A stretch of 13,878 nt of DNA from CAZSVI01 sp964610205 (GTDB lineage: Bacteria; Bacillota; Clostridia; DSM-8532), in contig CAZSVI010000100.1 of assembly GCA_964610205.1 (NCBI GenBank), positions 1 through 13,878 of the forward strand, written 5' to 3'. A model generated the notes under the pieces. That model saw nothing but the letters and a program-made list of their open reading frames with translations. It was not told where the DNA came from and ran no database searches. Each line of letters starts with the position of its first letter. Position 1 is the stretch's first letter. Of the stretch, positions 7,891 through 13,878 are shown piece by piece. The position numbers were made by a program, and so were the translations under genes.

Positions 7891-8946
7891 ATGAATGAAG
7901 TAATTCAGAAGGCGTTAAGTTTGCTCGGCAGCGTTCCGAAGCTGCAACTTGGTTTTTTCCCGACTCCGTTACACAAGCTCGAAAAATTGTCGGATGAGCT
8001 TGGTGTCAACCTCTACGTTAAACGGGATGATTTTACGGGGATAAGCCAGTTTGGAGGAAATAAAATCAGGAAACTGGAATTTTTAATGGCAAAAGCGCTG
8101 GAAGAAGGCTGCGATACGGTGATTACGTATGGAGCTACCCAGTCAAACCATGCGATGCAGACTGCTACCGTATGCAGAAGATGCGGACTTAATCCAATAT
8201 TGTATCTTATCAGTGTTATTGAACCGGATAAGAGTGATTTGAGAGCAAATCTGCTGCTGGATTACATTATGGAGGCGGAGATCATCATTGAGCCTCTGAA
8301 CGACGGCAACGAGGAGGCCGCGAACAGGCGGGCTTACGAAAAATCCATAAAACATATCAATGCTTTGGAAAAACAAGGGAATAAATGTTTTCAGATCCCT
8401 GGCGGGGGAGCGAATGAGGTGGGCTCTTCCGGATTTATAAGCGGATTTGTTGAAATGACGCAACAAATGAGAGAACTGAATATATCTGCGGATTATATTT
8501 TCCATGCAACCGGTACAGGCGGCACTCTTGCAGGGCTTGCCGCGGGCAAAAAGCTCATTGGCTCCAATACTCAGATTGTGGGAATTGGCGTCGGTTTAAA
8601 AGATGACGGATATCCTCAAAGGATAGTATCACTGGCAAACGCGGCCCTTGGTTATATCGGTTCAAGCTCTGTTGTGACTACTGAGGACTTTTATTATGAT
8701 TCAAATTATTATGCTCCCGGATACGAGATACCTAATCAAGGAGGAACTATGGCAATAAAAAAACTTGCGTATAGTGAGGGGATCCTTCTTGATCCTGTCT
8801 ATACAGGAAAAGCATTTGCCGGAATGCTTGATTACATAAGAACGGGAAAAGTTCCTCAGGGAAGTGATGTTTTATTCTGGCATACAGGAGGAGCTACAGC
8901 CTTGTTTGCTGAAAAAGAGATTATTGGTGGTATTGCTTCGGAGTGA
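7891..8946 (+). CDS. PLP-dependent enzyme, ACC deaminase / D-cysteine desulfhydrase family
   Basis: Fold-type II PLP enzyme of 351 aa, the usual length for this family. The cofactor lysine is K58 in QFGGNKIRKLEF, and the carboxylate-binding loop is GATQSNHA (about 81-88). The glycine-rich phosphate loop ATGTGGTLAG follows mid-protein. The C-terminal part has GYEIPNQGGTMAIKKLA and LDPVYTGKAFAGMLD, as in DcyD-like proteins. Members split D-cysteine to pyruvate, sulfide and ammonia, open the ACC ring, or act on related amino acids such as L-cysteate; primary sequence by eye does not separate these. ATG 7891 is preferred over the in-frame TTG at 7882, since GAAAGGA (7874-7880) is ten nt away from the ATG and almost touches the TTG. 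It ends eight nt before the second repeat. Presence with a hydrolase and a Gfo/Idh enzyme suggests an unusual amino-acid-like substrate. Confidence 0.9.
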   Translation: MNEVIQKALSLLGSVPKLQLGFFPTPLHKLEKLSDELGVNLYVKRDDFTGISQFGGNKIRKLEFLMAKALEEGCDTVITYGATQSNHAMQTATVCRRCGLNPILYLISVIEPDKSDLRANLLLDYIMEAEIIIEPLNDGNEEAANRRAYEKSIKHINALEKQGNKCFQIPGGGANEVGSSGFISGFVEMTQQMRELNISADYIFHATGTGGTLAGLAAGKKLIGSNTQIVGIGVGLKDDGYPQRIVSLANAALGYIGSSSVVTTEDFYYDSNYYAPGYEIPNQGGTMAIKKLAYSEGILLDPVYTGKAFAGMLDYIRTGKVPQGSDVLFWHTGGATALFAEKEIIGGIASE

Positions 8947-8954
8947 ACTCGTTC

Positions 8955-9109
8955 AGTTAAAGCTGAAAATCGGAACTTCGGTGGGGGATTCTACCCCATC
9001 GAAGCGGGAACAAATGTGCATACACACCGGAACGCACCACAGGCCTCGACCCGTTAACAAGGAACCCCACTTATAGTAGTGGGGCGAGGATCCCTTAGAA
9101 ATTTGATAA
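8955..9109 (+). repeat. Structured intergenic repeat, copy 2 (right of the cassette); IS200/IS605-like end
   Basis: Better-preserved copy of the repeat at 3860-4013, same orientation, with shared ends AGTTAAAG (8955-8962) and AATTTGATAA (9100-9109). It holds an 11-bp hairpin CTTCGGTGGGG (8976-8986)/CCCCATCGAAG (8994-9004) with one G-T pair, then GTGC (9016-9019)/GCAC (9034-9037), then CCCCACT (9065-9071)/AGTGGGG (9078-9084). The last stem has no U run, so it is not a normal terminator. A chain of hairpins ending in a palindrome near the border is typical of right ends of IS200/IS605 (TnpB) elements, where the 3' part of the transcript also acts as guide RNA. The + strand here reads as a tail-like peptide (SKREQMCIHTGTHHRPRP), but no TnpB catalytic region or TnpA is present. 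Mobile origin is therefore likely but unproven. Confidence 0.65.
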
Positions 9110-9223
9110 AAAACTGAGAGGAGTGTTTGCATCCTAATCACCCGCTGCGTTTACTTTCATTTATAACACCAGAATAGTAACTTATATGATGCGTTTTCTT
9201 GGTGCTCTCCAATACAATTCTGC

Positions 9224-9252
9224 TTGCAAACCTTCGGGATATCCAGTATAAT
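9224..9252 (+). promoter_or_regulatory. Sigma-A-type promoter for the small membrane protein
   Basis: TTGCAA (9224-9229) and TATAAT (9247-9252) with an ideal 17-nt spacer. Predicted transcription begins near 9259, about 105 nt before the ATG at 9366. Confidence 0.75.
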
Positions 9253-9365
9253 AGAGCAACACACCTTAGTCTTATCCGAGTCTGAAAAATCCCACAACAT
9301 CGTTGTATCATCAGTACCCGGTTCGTATAAAAAGAGATAAACAAGTAATAAAAGAGGTGTAAAAA

Positions 9366-9617
9366 ATGGAAGCAAAGAGAATTATGGCCTGGATAGCGCT
9401 AATATTTTTACTTCTTATAATTGTCAATATTTTGTTTATTCATATTCTTGTTACGGAAAGCGTAGTCATATTCTTGCTGTATGTACTGGTTATCTATTTC
9501 GGAATGGGTAGAAGAAAAGGGGTTCGTCCATACGACATGCCGGATGATACGGAAAATATGGAATCAGATAAATCTAAATTAAATGATGGGGTGGATGAAA
9601 ACAGCAATAACAATTGA
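9366..9617 (+). CDS. Small membrane protein, function unknown (83 aa)
   Basis: Not a family I recognise. Residues 7-29 and about 32-47 are strongly hydrophobic and form two helices separated by a very short TES turn. A basic GRRKG stretch after the second helix suggests that the C-terminus is cytoplasmic. Residues 53-83 are hydrophilic and acidic, rich in Asp, Glu, Ser and Asn, and probably unstructured. The gene looks real: a canonical promoter at 9224-9252, AGAGGTG (9353-9359) six nt before the ATG, and a hydrophobicity pattern unlikely by chance. It lies just before the Fur-family gene, whose own promoter starts 26 nt after this stop, so the two need not be co-expressed. A role in the envelope or as a partner of a membrane complex is possible, but nothing in the sequence shows it. 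Confidence 0.75.
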   Translation: MEAKRIMAWIALIFLLLIIVNILFIHILVTESVVIFLLYVLVIYFGMGRRKGVRPYDMPDDTENMESDKSKLNDGVDENSNNN

Positions 9618-9642
9618 TTAACGAATGGATATATTCTCGCAG

Positions 9643-9672
9643 TTGCAGTTAGCATTTTTTGTATGTTATAAT
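9643..9672 (+). promoter_or_regulatory. Promoter for the Fur-family gene with extended -10
   Basis: TTGCAG (9643-9648), an 18-nt spacer, and TATAAT (9667-9672) preceded by TG at 9664-9665 (extended -10). Transcription would begin near 9679, leaving a leader of about 145 nt before the TTG start. Confidence 0.7.
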
Positions 9673-9678
9673 GGGTTT

Positions 9679-9822
9679 ATCAAGCGCTTCGCATCAGGTA
9701 TGCGTTTTAGCATCAGCGTTTTGGCGAACAGCTCGCACAAGCGCTGACTGAAATTCAAATTATTGTTTTGCAGGGGTAGCGCCGGTTCTGCGGATTGTAT
9801 ATTATTTGTGGGAGTGTTTTTC
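9679..9822 (+). promoter_or_regulatory. Long structured leader of the Fur-family gene
   Basis: Two hairpins are visible. A small one pairs CGCAT with ATGCG (9690-9704). The larger one has 15-nt arms, TCAGCGTTTTGGCGA (9713-9727) and TCGCACAAGCGCTGA (9733-9747), with two mismatches and one G-U pair around a five-nt loop. No U run follows, so this is not an intrinsic terminator by itself. No riboswitch class was recognised. Confidence 0.45.
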
Positions 9823-10260
9823 TTGAAACAGTATAAAATTGAATTATCGCAGTTGTTAAAAGAAAAAGGATATAGGATTACCTCGCAGCGCAAAGCAGTT
9901 CTGGATATTGTTCTGGAGCATACCGGACAGCATCTGAGCAGCCAGGAAATTTACGATCTGGTAAAGAAAAAGTATCCTGATGTTGGTGTTGCTACGGTTT
10001 ACAGGACATTACCCATCCTGGAGGAGTTGGGTTTTATATATGCCGTTGATTTTGAAGACGGCTGTTTACGGTATGAGCTTCAGAAAGAAGGGCAGCAGCA
10101 CAGGCACCATCATCTTCTGTGTGAAAAATGCGGTATGATTACAGAGGTTAAGGATGATCTGCTGGACGAGATAGAGGCAAAAATCTATAAAAATTATGGG
10201 TTTACAATTAAAGATCATAAAGTAAAATTCTATGGTATATGCTCTGACTGCAACCGTTAA
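9823..10260 (+). CDS. Fur-family metal-responsive regulator (Fur/Zur-like rather than PerR)
   Basis: Cytoplasmic DNA-binding repressor of 145 aa, normal Fur length. A winged helix with GYRITSQRKAVLDIV and GVATVYRTLPILEELG (residues about 16-70) is followed by the dimerisation domain. Structural zinc cysteines form two CxxC pairs, C100/C103 and C140/C143. Metal ligands are suggested by H37, the cluster H93/H95-H97 and E108. The residue five after C103 is Glu, as in Fur and Zur, while peroxide-sensing PerR normally has Asp there (D104 in B. subtilis). The start is taken as TTG 9823, with GTGGGAG (9808-9814) eight nt before it; the upstream in-frame ATG at 9763 would add 20 residues with no family match and lies inside the leader structure. 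A terminator follows at 10307. Which metal it senses is not certain. Confidence 0.88.
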   Translation: MKQYKIELSQLLKEKGYRITSQRKAVLDIVLEHTGQHLSSQEIYDLVKKKYPDVGVATVYRTLPILEELGFIYAVDFEDGCLRYELQKEGQQHRHHHLLCEKCGMITEVKDDLLDEIEAKIYKNYGFTIKDHKVKFYGICSDCNR

Positions 10261-10306
10261 ATAGAAAGCATGAAATTCTATACAGAAGTATACGATAAGT
10301 AAAAAT

Positions 10307-10332
10307 AAGCCGATAAAAAGGCTTTTTTTTTT
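10307..10332 (+). terminator. Intrinsic terminator of the Fur-family gene
   Basis: AAGCC (10307-10311) pairs with GGCTT (10320-10324) over an eight-nt A-rich loop, followed by eight more T residues. The stem is short but the U run is strong. Confidence 0.8.
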
Positions 10333-10567
10333 GGCATAAATAAAGGACTTGTTCAATATATTATAACAACGGAATCAATTGCACATGTAATTGCGCCACA
10401 CCGTTACAACGGGAAGGGGTATGCCCGATGTCTGCGGAGGAAGTCGGTATCCGCTGGTATGGGAAGTTGGGACATTTGCCTCGTTATAATGGATTGGGTG
10501 ACCCGTTAATAGTTTTTGAAAAAATTTGAAAAGATTATAGTGAGATTGAAACAGAGGGGGATACGCT
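10333..10567 (+). promoter_or_regulatory. spoIVA upstream region with nested inverted repeats
   Basis: No gene. The block 10401-10507 is richer in G+C than its flanks and can fold as nested stems: AACGGG (10408-10413) with CCCGTT (10502-10507), ATGTC (10428-10432) with GACAT (10471-10475), and GCGGA (10434-10438) with TCCGC (10450-10454). A sigma-E promoter is expected for spoIVA from knowledge of sporulation, but I could not identify a convincing one. The TATAAT at 10485-10490 lacks a good -35. Confidence 0.4.
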
Positions 10568-12049
10568 GTGGAAAGAGATTACAGGATCTATGAAGATATA
10601 GCCCAGAGAACCAATGGGGACATTTATATCGGTGTTGTCGGTCCTGTCAGGACCGGAAAATCAACGTTTATCAAGAGATTTATGGATGGTTTGGTTATAC
10701 CGAATATCCAAAATCCCTATGAACGGGAACGGGCAGTTGATGAAACACCGCAGAGCGGGTCGGGACGGACCATAATGACCACAGAACCAAAATTCGTTCC
10801 TAATGAAGCGGTAACCATTGCTATGGATGACAACGCAACTATGAATGTGAGATTGGTTGACTGCGTAGGGTATCTTGTAAAAAGCGCGTTGGGTTATATG
10901 GAAGATGAAGTTCCCCGTATGGTTCACACTCCATGGTTTGAACACGCTATTCCTTTTGAGGAAGCGGCGGAATTGGGTACCAGAAAAGTTATCAGGGAGC
11001 ACTCATCAATTGGAATTGTTATGACCACCGATGGTTCGTTTACCCATGTGCCGCGGCAGGAATATGAGGAAGCGGAAGAAAAAGTTATCGCTGAATTGGA
11101 AGCAAATCAGAAGCCGTATATTGTTGTTTTGAATTCGGCATTTCCTGATAATCCCGAAACGCTGCAGATGGCTGAAAACCTTTCTGTAAAATATAATAAG
11201 CCGGTTATTCCTATAGATTGCCTGAACATGAACATAAGAGATATTCATCATACAATGAAAACCATACTTTATGAATTCCCGGTTCGTGAAATAGCGGTGG
11301 ATATCCCGAGATGGGTAACCAGGCTTGATAAGCAGCATTGGCTGAGAAATGATATAATAAACGCATTGCGTGAGGTTATGGTAGATAAAGCCACAATACG
11401 TCAGATTAATAATAATATAGGAATGTTTGATAACTACGAATTCATCAAAAATGGAAGAATCTCTGAAATGAAGCTTGGTCAGGGCCGGATAAATGTCGAA
11501 TTGAATATGACCGATGGTCTGTTCTACAAGATTCTGAATGCCGAAACCGGGCTGGAAATTCAGGGTGAGCATGAATTATTTAATATACTCAAGGAACTTG
11601 CTGAAATAAAAACCGAATACAAAAAGATCGAGTATGCCTTGCATGAAGTTAAAACTAAAGGATATGGTGTGGTAACCCCACAACTGGATGAATTGACCCT
11701 TGAACCTCCGGAAATTATCCGCCAGGGGAGCCGGTTTGGTATTAAACTCAGAGCCAGCGCACCTTCAATTCATATGATTCGCGCGGACATTGAAACAGAG
11801 ATTGCTCCACTGGTCGGATCAGAACGGCAATCCGAGGAACTGGTGAATTATCTGCTGAGAGAGTTTGAAGGACAGCCTGAGAAATTGTGGGAATCCAATA
11901 TTTTTGGAAAATCACTGTATGAGTTAATTACTGAGGGTTTACAGAACAAGCTTTATAAAATGCCCGAAGACGCGCAGATGAAACTTCAGGAAACCTTGCA
12001 GAGAATAATTAACGAGGGCAGCGGCGGACTGATATGTATTATTCTTTAG
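10568..12049 (+). CDS. spoIVA: Stage IV sporulation protein A, spore coat morphogenetic ATPase
   Basis: Basement-layer protein of the spore coat. It is made in the mother cell, binds ATP, polymerises on the outer forespore membrane and anchors the coat, and is also needed for cortex formation. Length 493 aa matches the B. subtilis protein (492). The N-terminal domain resembles TRAFAC GTPases but is an ATPase: Walker A GPVRTGKS at 25-32, the TIMTTEPKF switch region, and Walker B-like VRLVDCVGY with D98. The C-terminal polymerisation and anchoring region is well conserved, with EIIRQGSRFG, SIHMIRADIETE, and the final INEGSGGLICIIL. The start is GTG at 10568 with AGAGGGGG (10553-10560) seven nt before it. 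It is monocistronic, with terminators on both sides. This gene is the strongest evidence that the organism forms endospores. Confidence 0.98.
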   Translation: MERDYRIYEDIAQRTNGDIYIGVVGPVRTGKSTFIKRFMDGLVIPNIQNPYERERAVDETPQSGSGRTIMTTEPKFVPNEAVTIAMDDNATMNVRLVDCVGYLVKSALGYMEDEVPRMVHTPWFEHAIPFEEAAELGTRKVIREHSSIGIVMTTDGSFTHVPRQEYEEAEEKVIAELEANQKPYIVVLNSAFPDNPETLQMAENLSVKYNKPVIPIDCLNMNIRDIHHTMKTILYEFPVREIAVDIPRWVTRLDKQHWLRNDIINALREVMVDKATIRQINNNIGMFDNYEFIKNGRISEMKLGQGRINVELNMTDGLFYKILNAETGLEIQGEHELFNILKELAEIKTEYKKIEYALHEVKTKGYGVVTPQLDELTLEPPEIIRQGSRFGIKLRASAPSIHMIRADIETEIAPLVGSERQSEELVNYLLREFEGQPEKLWESNIFGKSLYELITEGLQNKLYKMPEDAQMKLQETLQRIINEGSGGLICIIL

Positions 12050-12106
12050 GTAACAGGTTATTGTTTGATAAAGGAATTTGAAAATTTATGAATAAGCACT
12101 TCTTTT

Positions 12107-12130
12107 ACCCGGTTCTATCCGGGTCTTTTT
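12107..12130 (+). terminator. Intrinsic terminator of spoIVA
   Basis: ACCCGG (12107-12112) pairs with CCGGGT (12119-12124) over a six-nt loop, followed by CTTTTT. Confidence 0.88.
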
Positions 12131-12276
12131 ATGCGCTCAATATTATGTATTTGCGGAATAATGGTTTTTAATGCACTGAATTGCTTCCAATAATAACCCG
12201 GACAGTATCAGTTTAAACGCAGGGAAGAATAATGGTAAAATAATGGTCTTTTTTTGGGGTTTATGTTATAGTCAAG

Positions 12277-12285
12277 TGGTATAAT
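12277..12285 (+). promoter_or_regulatory. Extended -10 promoter for the M18 aminopeptidase
   Basis: TGGTATAAT matches the extended -10 consensus TGnTATAAT. No clear -35 is present at the expected distance, which the extended motif can compensate for. Transcription would start near 12292, about 43 nt before the ATG. The rest of the 12131-12334 spacer shows nothing else recognisable. Confidence 0.6.
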
Positions 12286-12334
12286 ATGATAGGTAGATTA
12301 TTTATCTGTTAACAAAAAGGAAGGGGAATATATA

Positions 12335-13771
12335 ATGGAAACAGCCAAAGAAAAGAGCAAGGGACAGAAGCTTATGGAAAAGCTTGGTTATAACAGTAAT
12401 AATGCCTGGGAGAAGATTCCTGAAAAGGAGCTGATATTTCAGTTCTGCGAAGAATACAAATTCTTTTTGGACAAGGGGAAAACAGAGCGGGAATATGTAA
12501 GAGAGGCAGTATCCCAGGCCGAGAAACTGGGTTTTAAAAATTTGGATAGAATAATAGCGGATAATTTTAAACTGACAGCCGGAGAAAAAATATACCGGGT
12601 TGTAAAAAATAAGGCTGTTGTATTTGCTGTTATAGGTAAAAACCCCATTGAAAAAGGAACCCGGATGCTGGGAGCACATATAGATTCACCGCGCTTGGAT
12701 ATAAAGCAGAATCCACTTTATGAGAATACGGAAATGGCATTTTTAAAAACACATTATTACGGCGGAATTAAAAAATATCAGTGGGTAACTATTCCATTGG
12801 CTCTGCATGGAGTTATTGTGAAAAGGGATGGTGAAATAATTAATATTAGTATTGGAGAAGATGATATTGACCCTGTTTTCACAATAACTGATCTCCTGCC
12901 GCATCTTGCCAGGGAGCAGATGGGAAAAAAGATGAGCGAAGCCATAACCGGCGAAGGGTTGAATTCACTTGCCGGCTCTATTCCATACGATGACAAGGAT
13001 GTGAAGGAAAAAGTCAAGTTGAATATATTGAATCTTCTGAATGAAAAACTTGGTATTACTGAAGAAGACCTGCTGTCATCAGAACTTGAGCTGGTACCGG
13101 CCTTCAAGGCAAAGGACGTTGGTTTTGACAGGAGCATGATTGGCGCATACGGTCAGGACGACCGGGTTTGCGCATATGCTTCCATGATGGCTGTATTTAA
13201 TCTGAATGATCCGGAATATACATCTATTTGTGTGCTGTCTGACAAGGAAGAAATAGGCAGCGTTGGTAACACCGGAGCTGAATCTCGTTTAATGGAAGAC
13301 TTCCTGGCCGATTTATGCCACCTTACCTATGAGAATTCTTCAGGTATCATGCTTAGACGCTGCCTTAACAATTCCGTAATGCTGTCGGCCGATGTAAACG
13401 CGGCAATGGATCCGAATTATGAGGGCACACATGACAAACTGAACGCGGCATACCTGGGCAAAGGCCTTGCGATTTTAAAGTTCAGCGGCTCCCGTGGAAA
13501 AGCCGGTGCATCCGATGCTCACGCTGAACTGTTTGCTAAAGTGAGAAAACTATTCAATGACAATGATATTCCATGGCACACTACCGAGCTTGGAGCCGTA
13601 GATAAAGGGGGGGGAGGTACAATCTCAATGTATATCGCAAATTTAGGTGTGGATGTAATTGATTGCGGAGTACCTGTTTTAAGTATGCATTCGCCTTATG
13701 AAGTAACCAGTAAAGCGGATGTTTATGCAGCATACAAAGGATATAAGGCATTTCTGAATAAATATGAATAA
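12335..13771 (+). CDS. apeA: M18-family zinc aminopeptidase (aminopeptidase 1 type)
   Basis: Cytoplasmic metallo-aminopeptidase that trims N-terminal residues from peptides and probably assembles as a large tetrahedral particle, as known for the family. The 478 aa are typical. Metal and catalytic residues can be read directly: H115 in LGAHIDSPRLD, D275 in GQDDRVCAY, general base E305 and ligand E306 in DKEEIGSVGN, D353 in SADVNAAMD, and H452 in LSMHSPYEV. Residues D303-K304 replace the DHEE form common in eukaryotic members with DKEE. The N-terminal part, including EEYKFFLDKGKTERE, fits the bacterial M18 type 1 branch. AAGGAAGGGG (12317-12326) is eight nt before the ATG. It is a separate unit after the spoIVA terminator. 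The family is secure; the symbol is assigned by branch resemblance and is less sure. Confidence 0.93.
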   Translation: METAKEKSKGQKLMEKLGYNSNNAWEKIPEKELIFQFCEEYKFFLDKGKTEREYVREAVSQAEKLGFKNLDRIIADNFKLTAGEKIYRVVKNKAVVFAVIGKNPIEKGTRMLGAHIDSPRLDIKQNPLYENTEMAFLKTHYYGGIKKYQWVTIPLALHGVIVKRDGEIINISIGEDDIDPVFTITDLLPHLAREQMGKKMSEAITGEGLNSLAGSIPYDDKDVKEKVKLNILNLLNEKLGITEEDLLSSELELVPAFKAKDVGFDRSMIGAYGQDDRVCAYASMMAVFNLNDPEYTSICVLSDKEEIGSVGNTGAESRLMEDFLADLCHLTYENSSGIMLRRCLNNSVMLSADVNAAMDPNYEGTHDKLNAAYLGKGLAILKFSGSRGKAGASDAHAELFAKVRKLFNDNDIPWHTTELGAVDKGGGGTISMYIANLGVDVIDCGVPVLSMHSPYEVTSKADVYAAYKGYKAFLNKYE

Positions 13772-13878
13772 AAATTAATTAAGGAATGACCAAATAATAA
13801 ATTCACATTTTTTAAGCGGTTATTTTCCGTCAGTACGTCGTTGCCGTCAGTTGCAATAAAGCAATTATTGCGCCTTCC
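13772..13878. other. Downstream spacer to the window edge
   Basis: No gene and no convincing terminator. It contains a spaced direct repeat CCGTCAGT at 13827-13834 and 13844-13851, and a small TTGC/GCAA inverted repeat at 13851-13864. It is cut by the window end. Confidence 0.4.

Larger units (their letters stand above)
8947..9365. other. 419-nt spacer holding the repeat and a promoter
   Basis: Contains the structured repeat (8955-9109) and the promoter at 9224-9252. Between them, 9110-9223 shows nothing I can assign. The leader after the promoter (about 9259-9365) has only a small ACAAC/GTTGT hairpin at 9293-9305. Short minus-strand frames across this stretch lack good starts and ribosome binding sites and are not accepted as genes. 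Confidence 0.6.

Noticed and set aside
8864..9076. 70-codon + strand frame with a tail resembling the end of a transposon nuclease
   Set aside because: Its first part lies inside the PLP enzyme gene in another frame, and it has no ribosome binding site or catalytic motif. The interesting part is treated as part of the repeat, not as a CDS.
9065..9084. CCCCACT/AGTGGGG stem as an intrinsic terminator of the PLP enzyme gene
   Set aside because: It is followed by CGAGGATCCC rather than a U run and belongs to the repeat.
9138..9375. Two overlapping minus-strand frames of 68 and 72 codons in the spacer before the small membrane protein
   Set aside because: No ribosome binding sites, no recognisable domains, and they oppose a strong + strand promoter.
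9667..9681. Possible PerR/Fur operator around TTATAAT at the Fur-family promoter, suggesting autoregulation
   Set aside because: Only one half-site matches; the second half does not fit the inverted repeat consensus.
11006..11572. 188-codon minus-strand frame opposite spoIVA
   Set aside because: The + strand there encodes highly conserved SpoIVA sequence; the opposite frame is a by-product of its codon use.
1..13878. CRISPR arrays, tRNA or rRNA genes, or a defence system
   Set aside because: No regularly spaced repeats, no tRNA-like cloverleaf or rRNA segments, and no nuclease, toxin or phage genes were seen on either strand.

Overview
The window reads as a stretch of chromosome from an anaerobic, spore-forming member of the Firmicutes, probably class Clostridia. 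Evidence for this: a full-length SpoIVA, low GC with A/T-rich spacers, strong AGGAGG-type ribosome binding sites, GTG and TTG starts, sigma-A-like TTGnnn/TATAAT promoters, and a LplC/LipO-type sugar ABC transporter with an AraC-family regulator. No gene identifies the species. All genes I accept are on the + strand.

Layout. (1) 2-3825, transport and regulation: the end of an LplC/YtcP-type ABC permease gene that begins before the window, a spacer with several stem-loops (899-1120), a 529-residue solute-binding lipoprotein, a strong stem-loop, and an AraC-family regulator. (2) 3860-9109, a metabolic cassette of four genes: a Gfo/Idh/MocA oxidoreductase, a nitrilase-superfamily amidohydrolase, a MATE exporter and a PLP enzyme of the ACC deaminase/D-cysteine desulfhydrase family. 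It is bracketed by two diverged copies, in the same orientation, of a roughly 155-nt structured repeat (3860-4013 and 8955-9109). (3) 9224-10332: a small two-helix membrane protein and a Fur-family regulator, each with its own recognisable promoter. The fur gene has a long structured leader and is closed by a clear terminator. (4) 10333-13878, housekeeping genes: spoIVA behind a spacer with nested inverted repeats, a terminator, an M18 aminopeptidase with an extended -10 promoter, and about 100 nt of unassigned downstream DNA.

How the genes may work together. The permease and binding protein are parts of one importer, whose other permease and ATPase are not in the window. The AraC protein probably responds to its ligand. 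The oxidoreductase and hydrolase genes lie 16 nt apart and are probably co-transcribed; MATE and the PLP enzyme may be a second pair. This combination (NAD-dependent oxidation/reduction, C-N hydrolysis, PLP chemistry and export) could make or break down a nitrogen-containing small molecule, but nothing in the sequence gives the substrate.

The least ordinary feature is the repeat pair. The copies share both ends, a 38-nt core at about 84% identity and a stem-loop near the right end with different stem sequence. Copy 8955-9109 resembles the right-end/guide-RNA region of IS200/IS605 (TnpB-type) elements, but no transposase or nuclease gene is present. The family name is therefore tentative, and I do not claim a proven new system.
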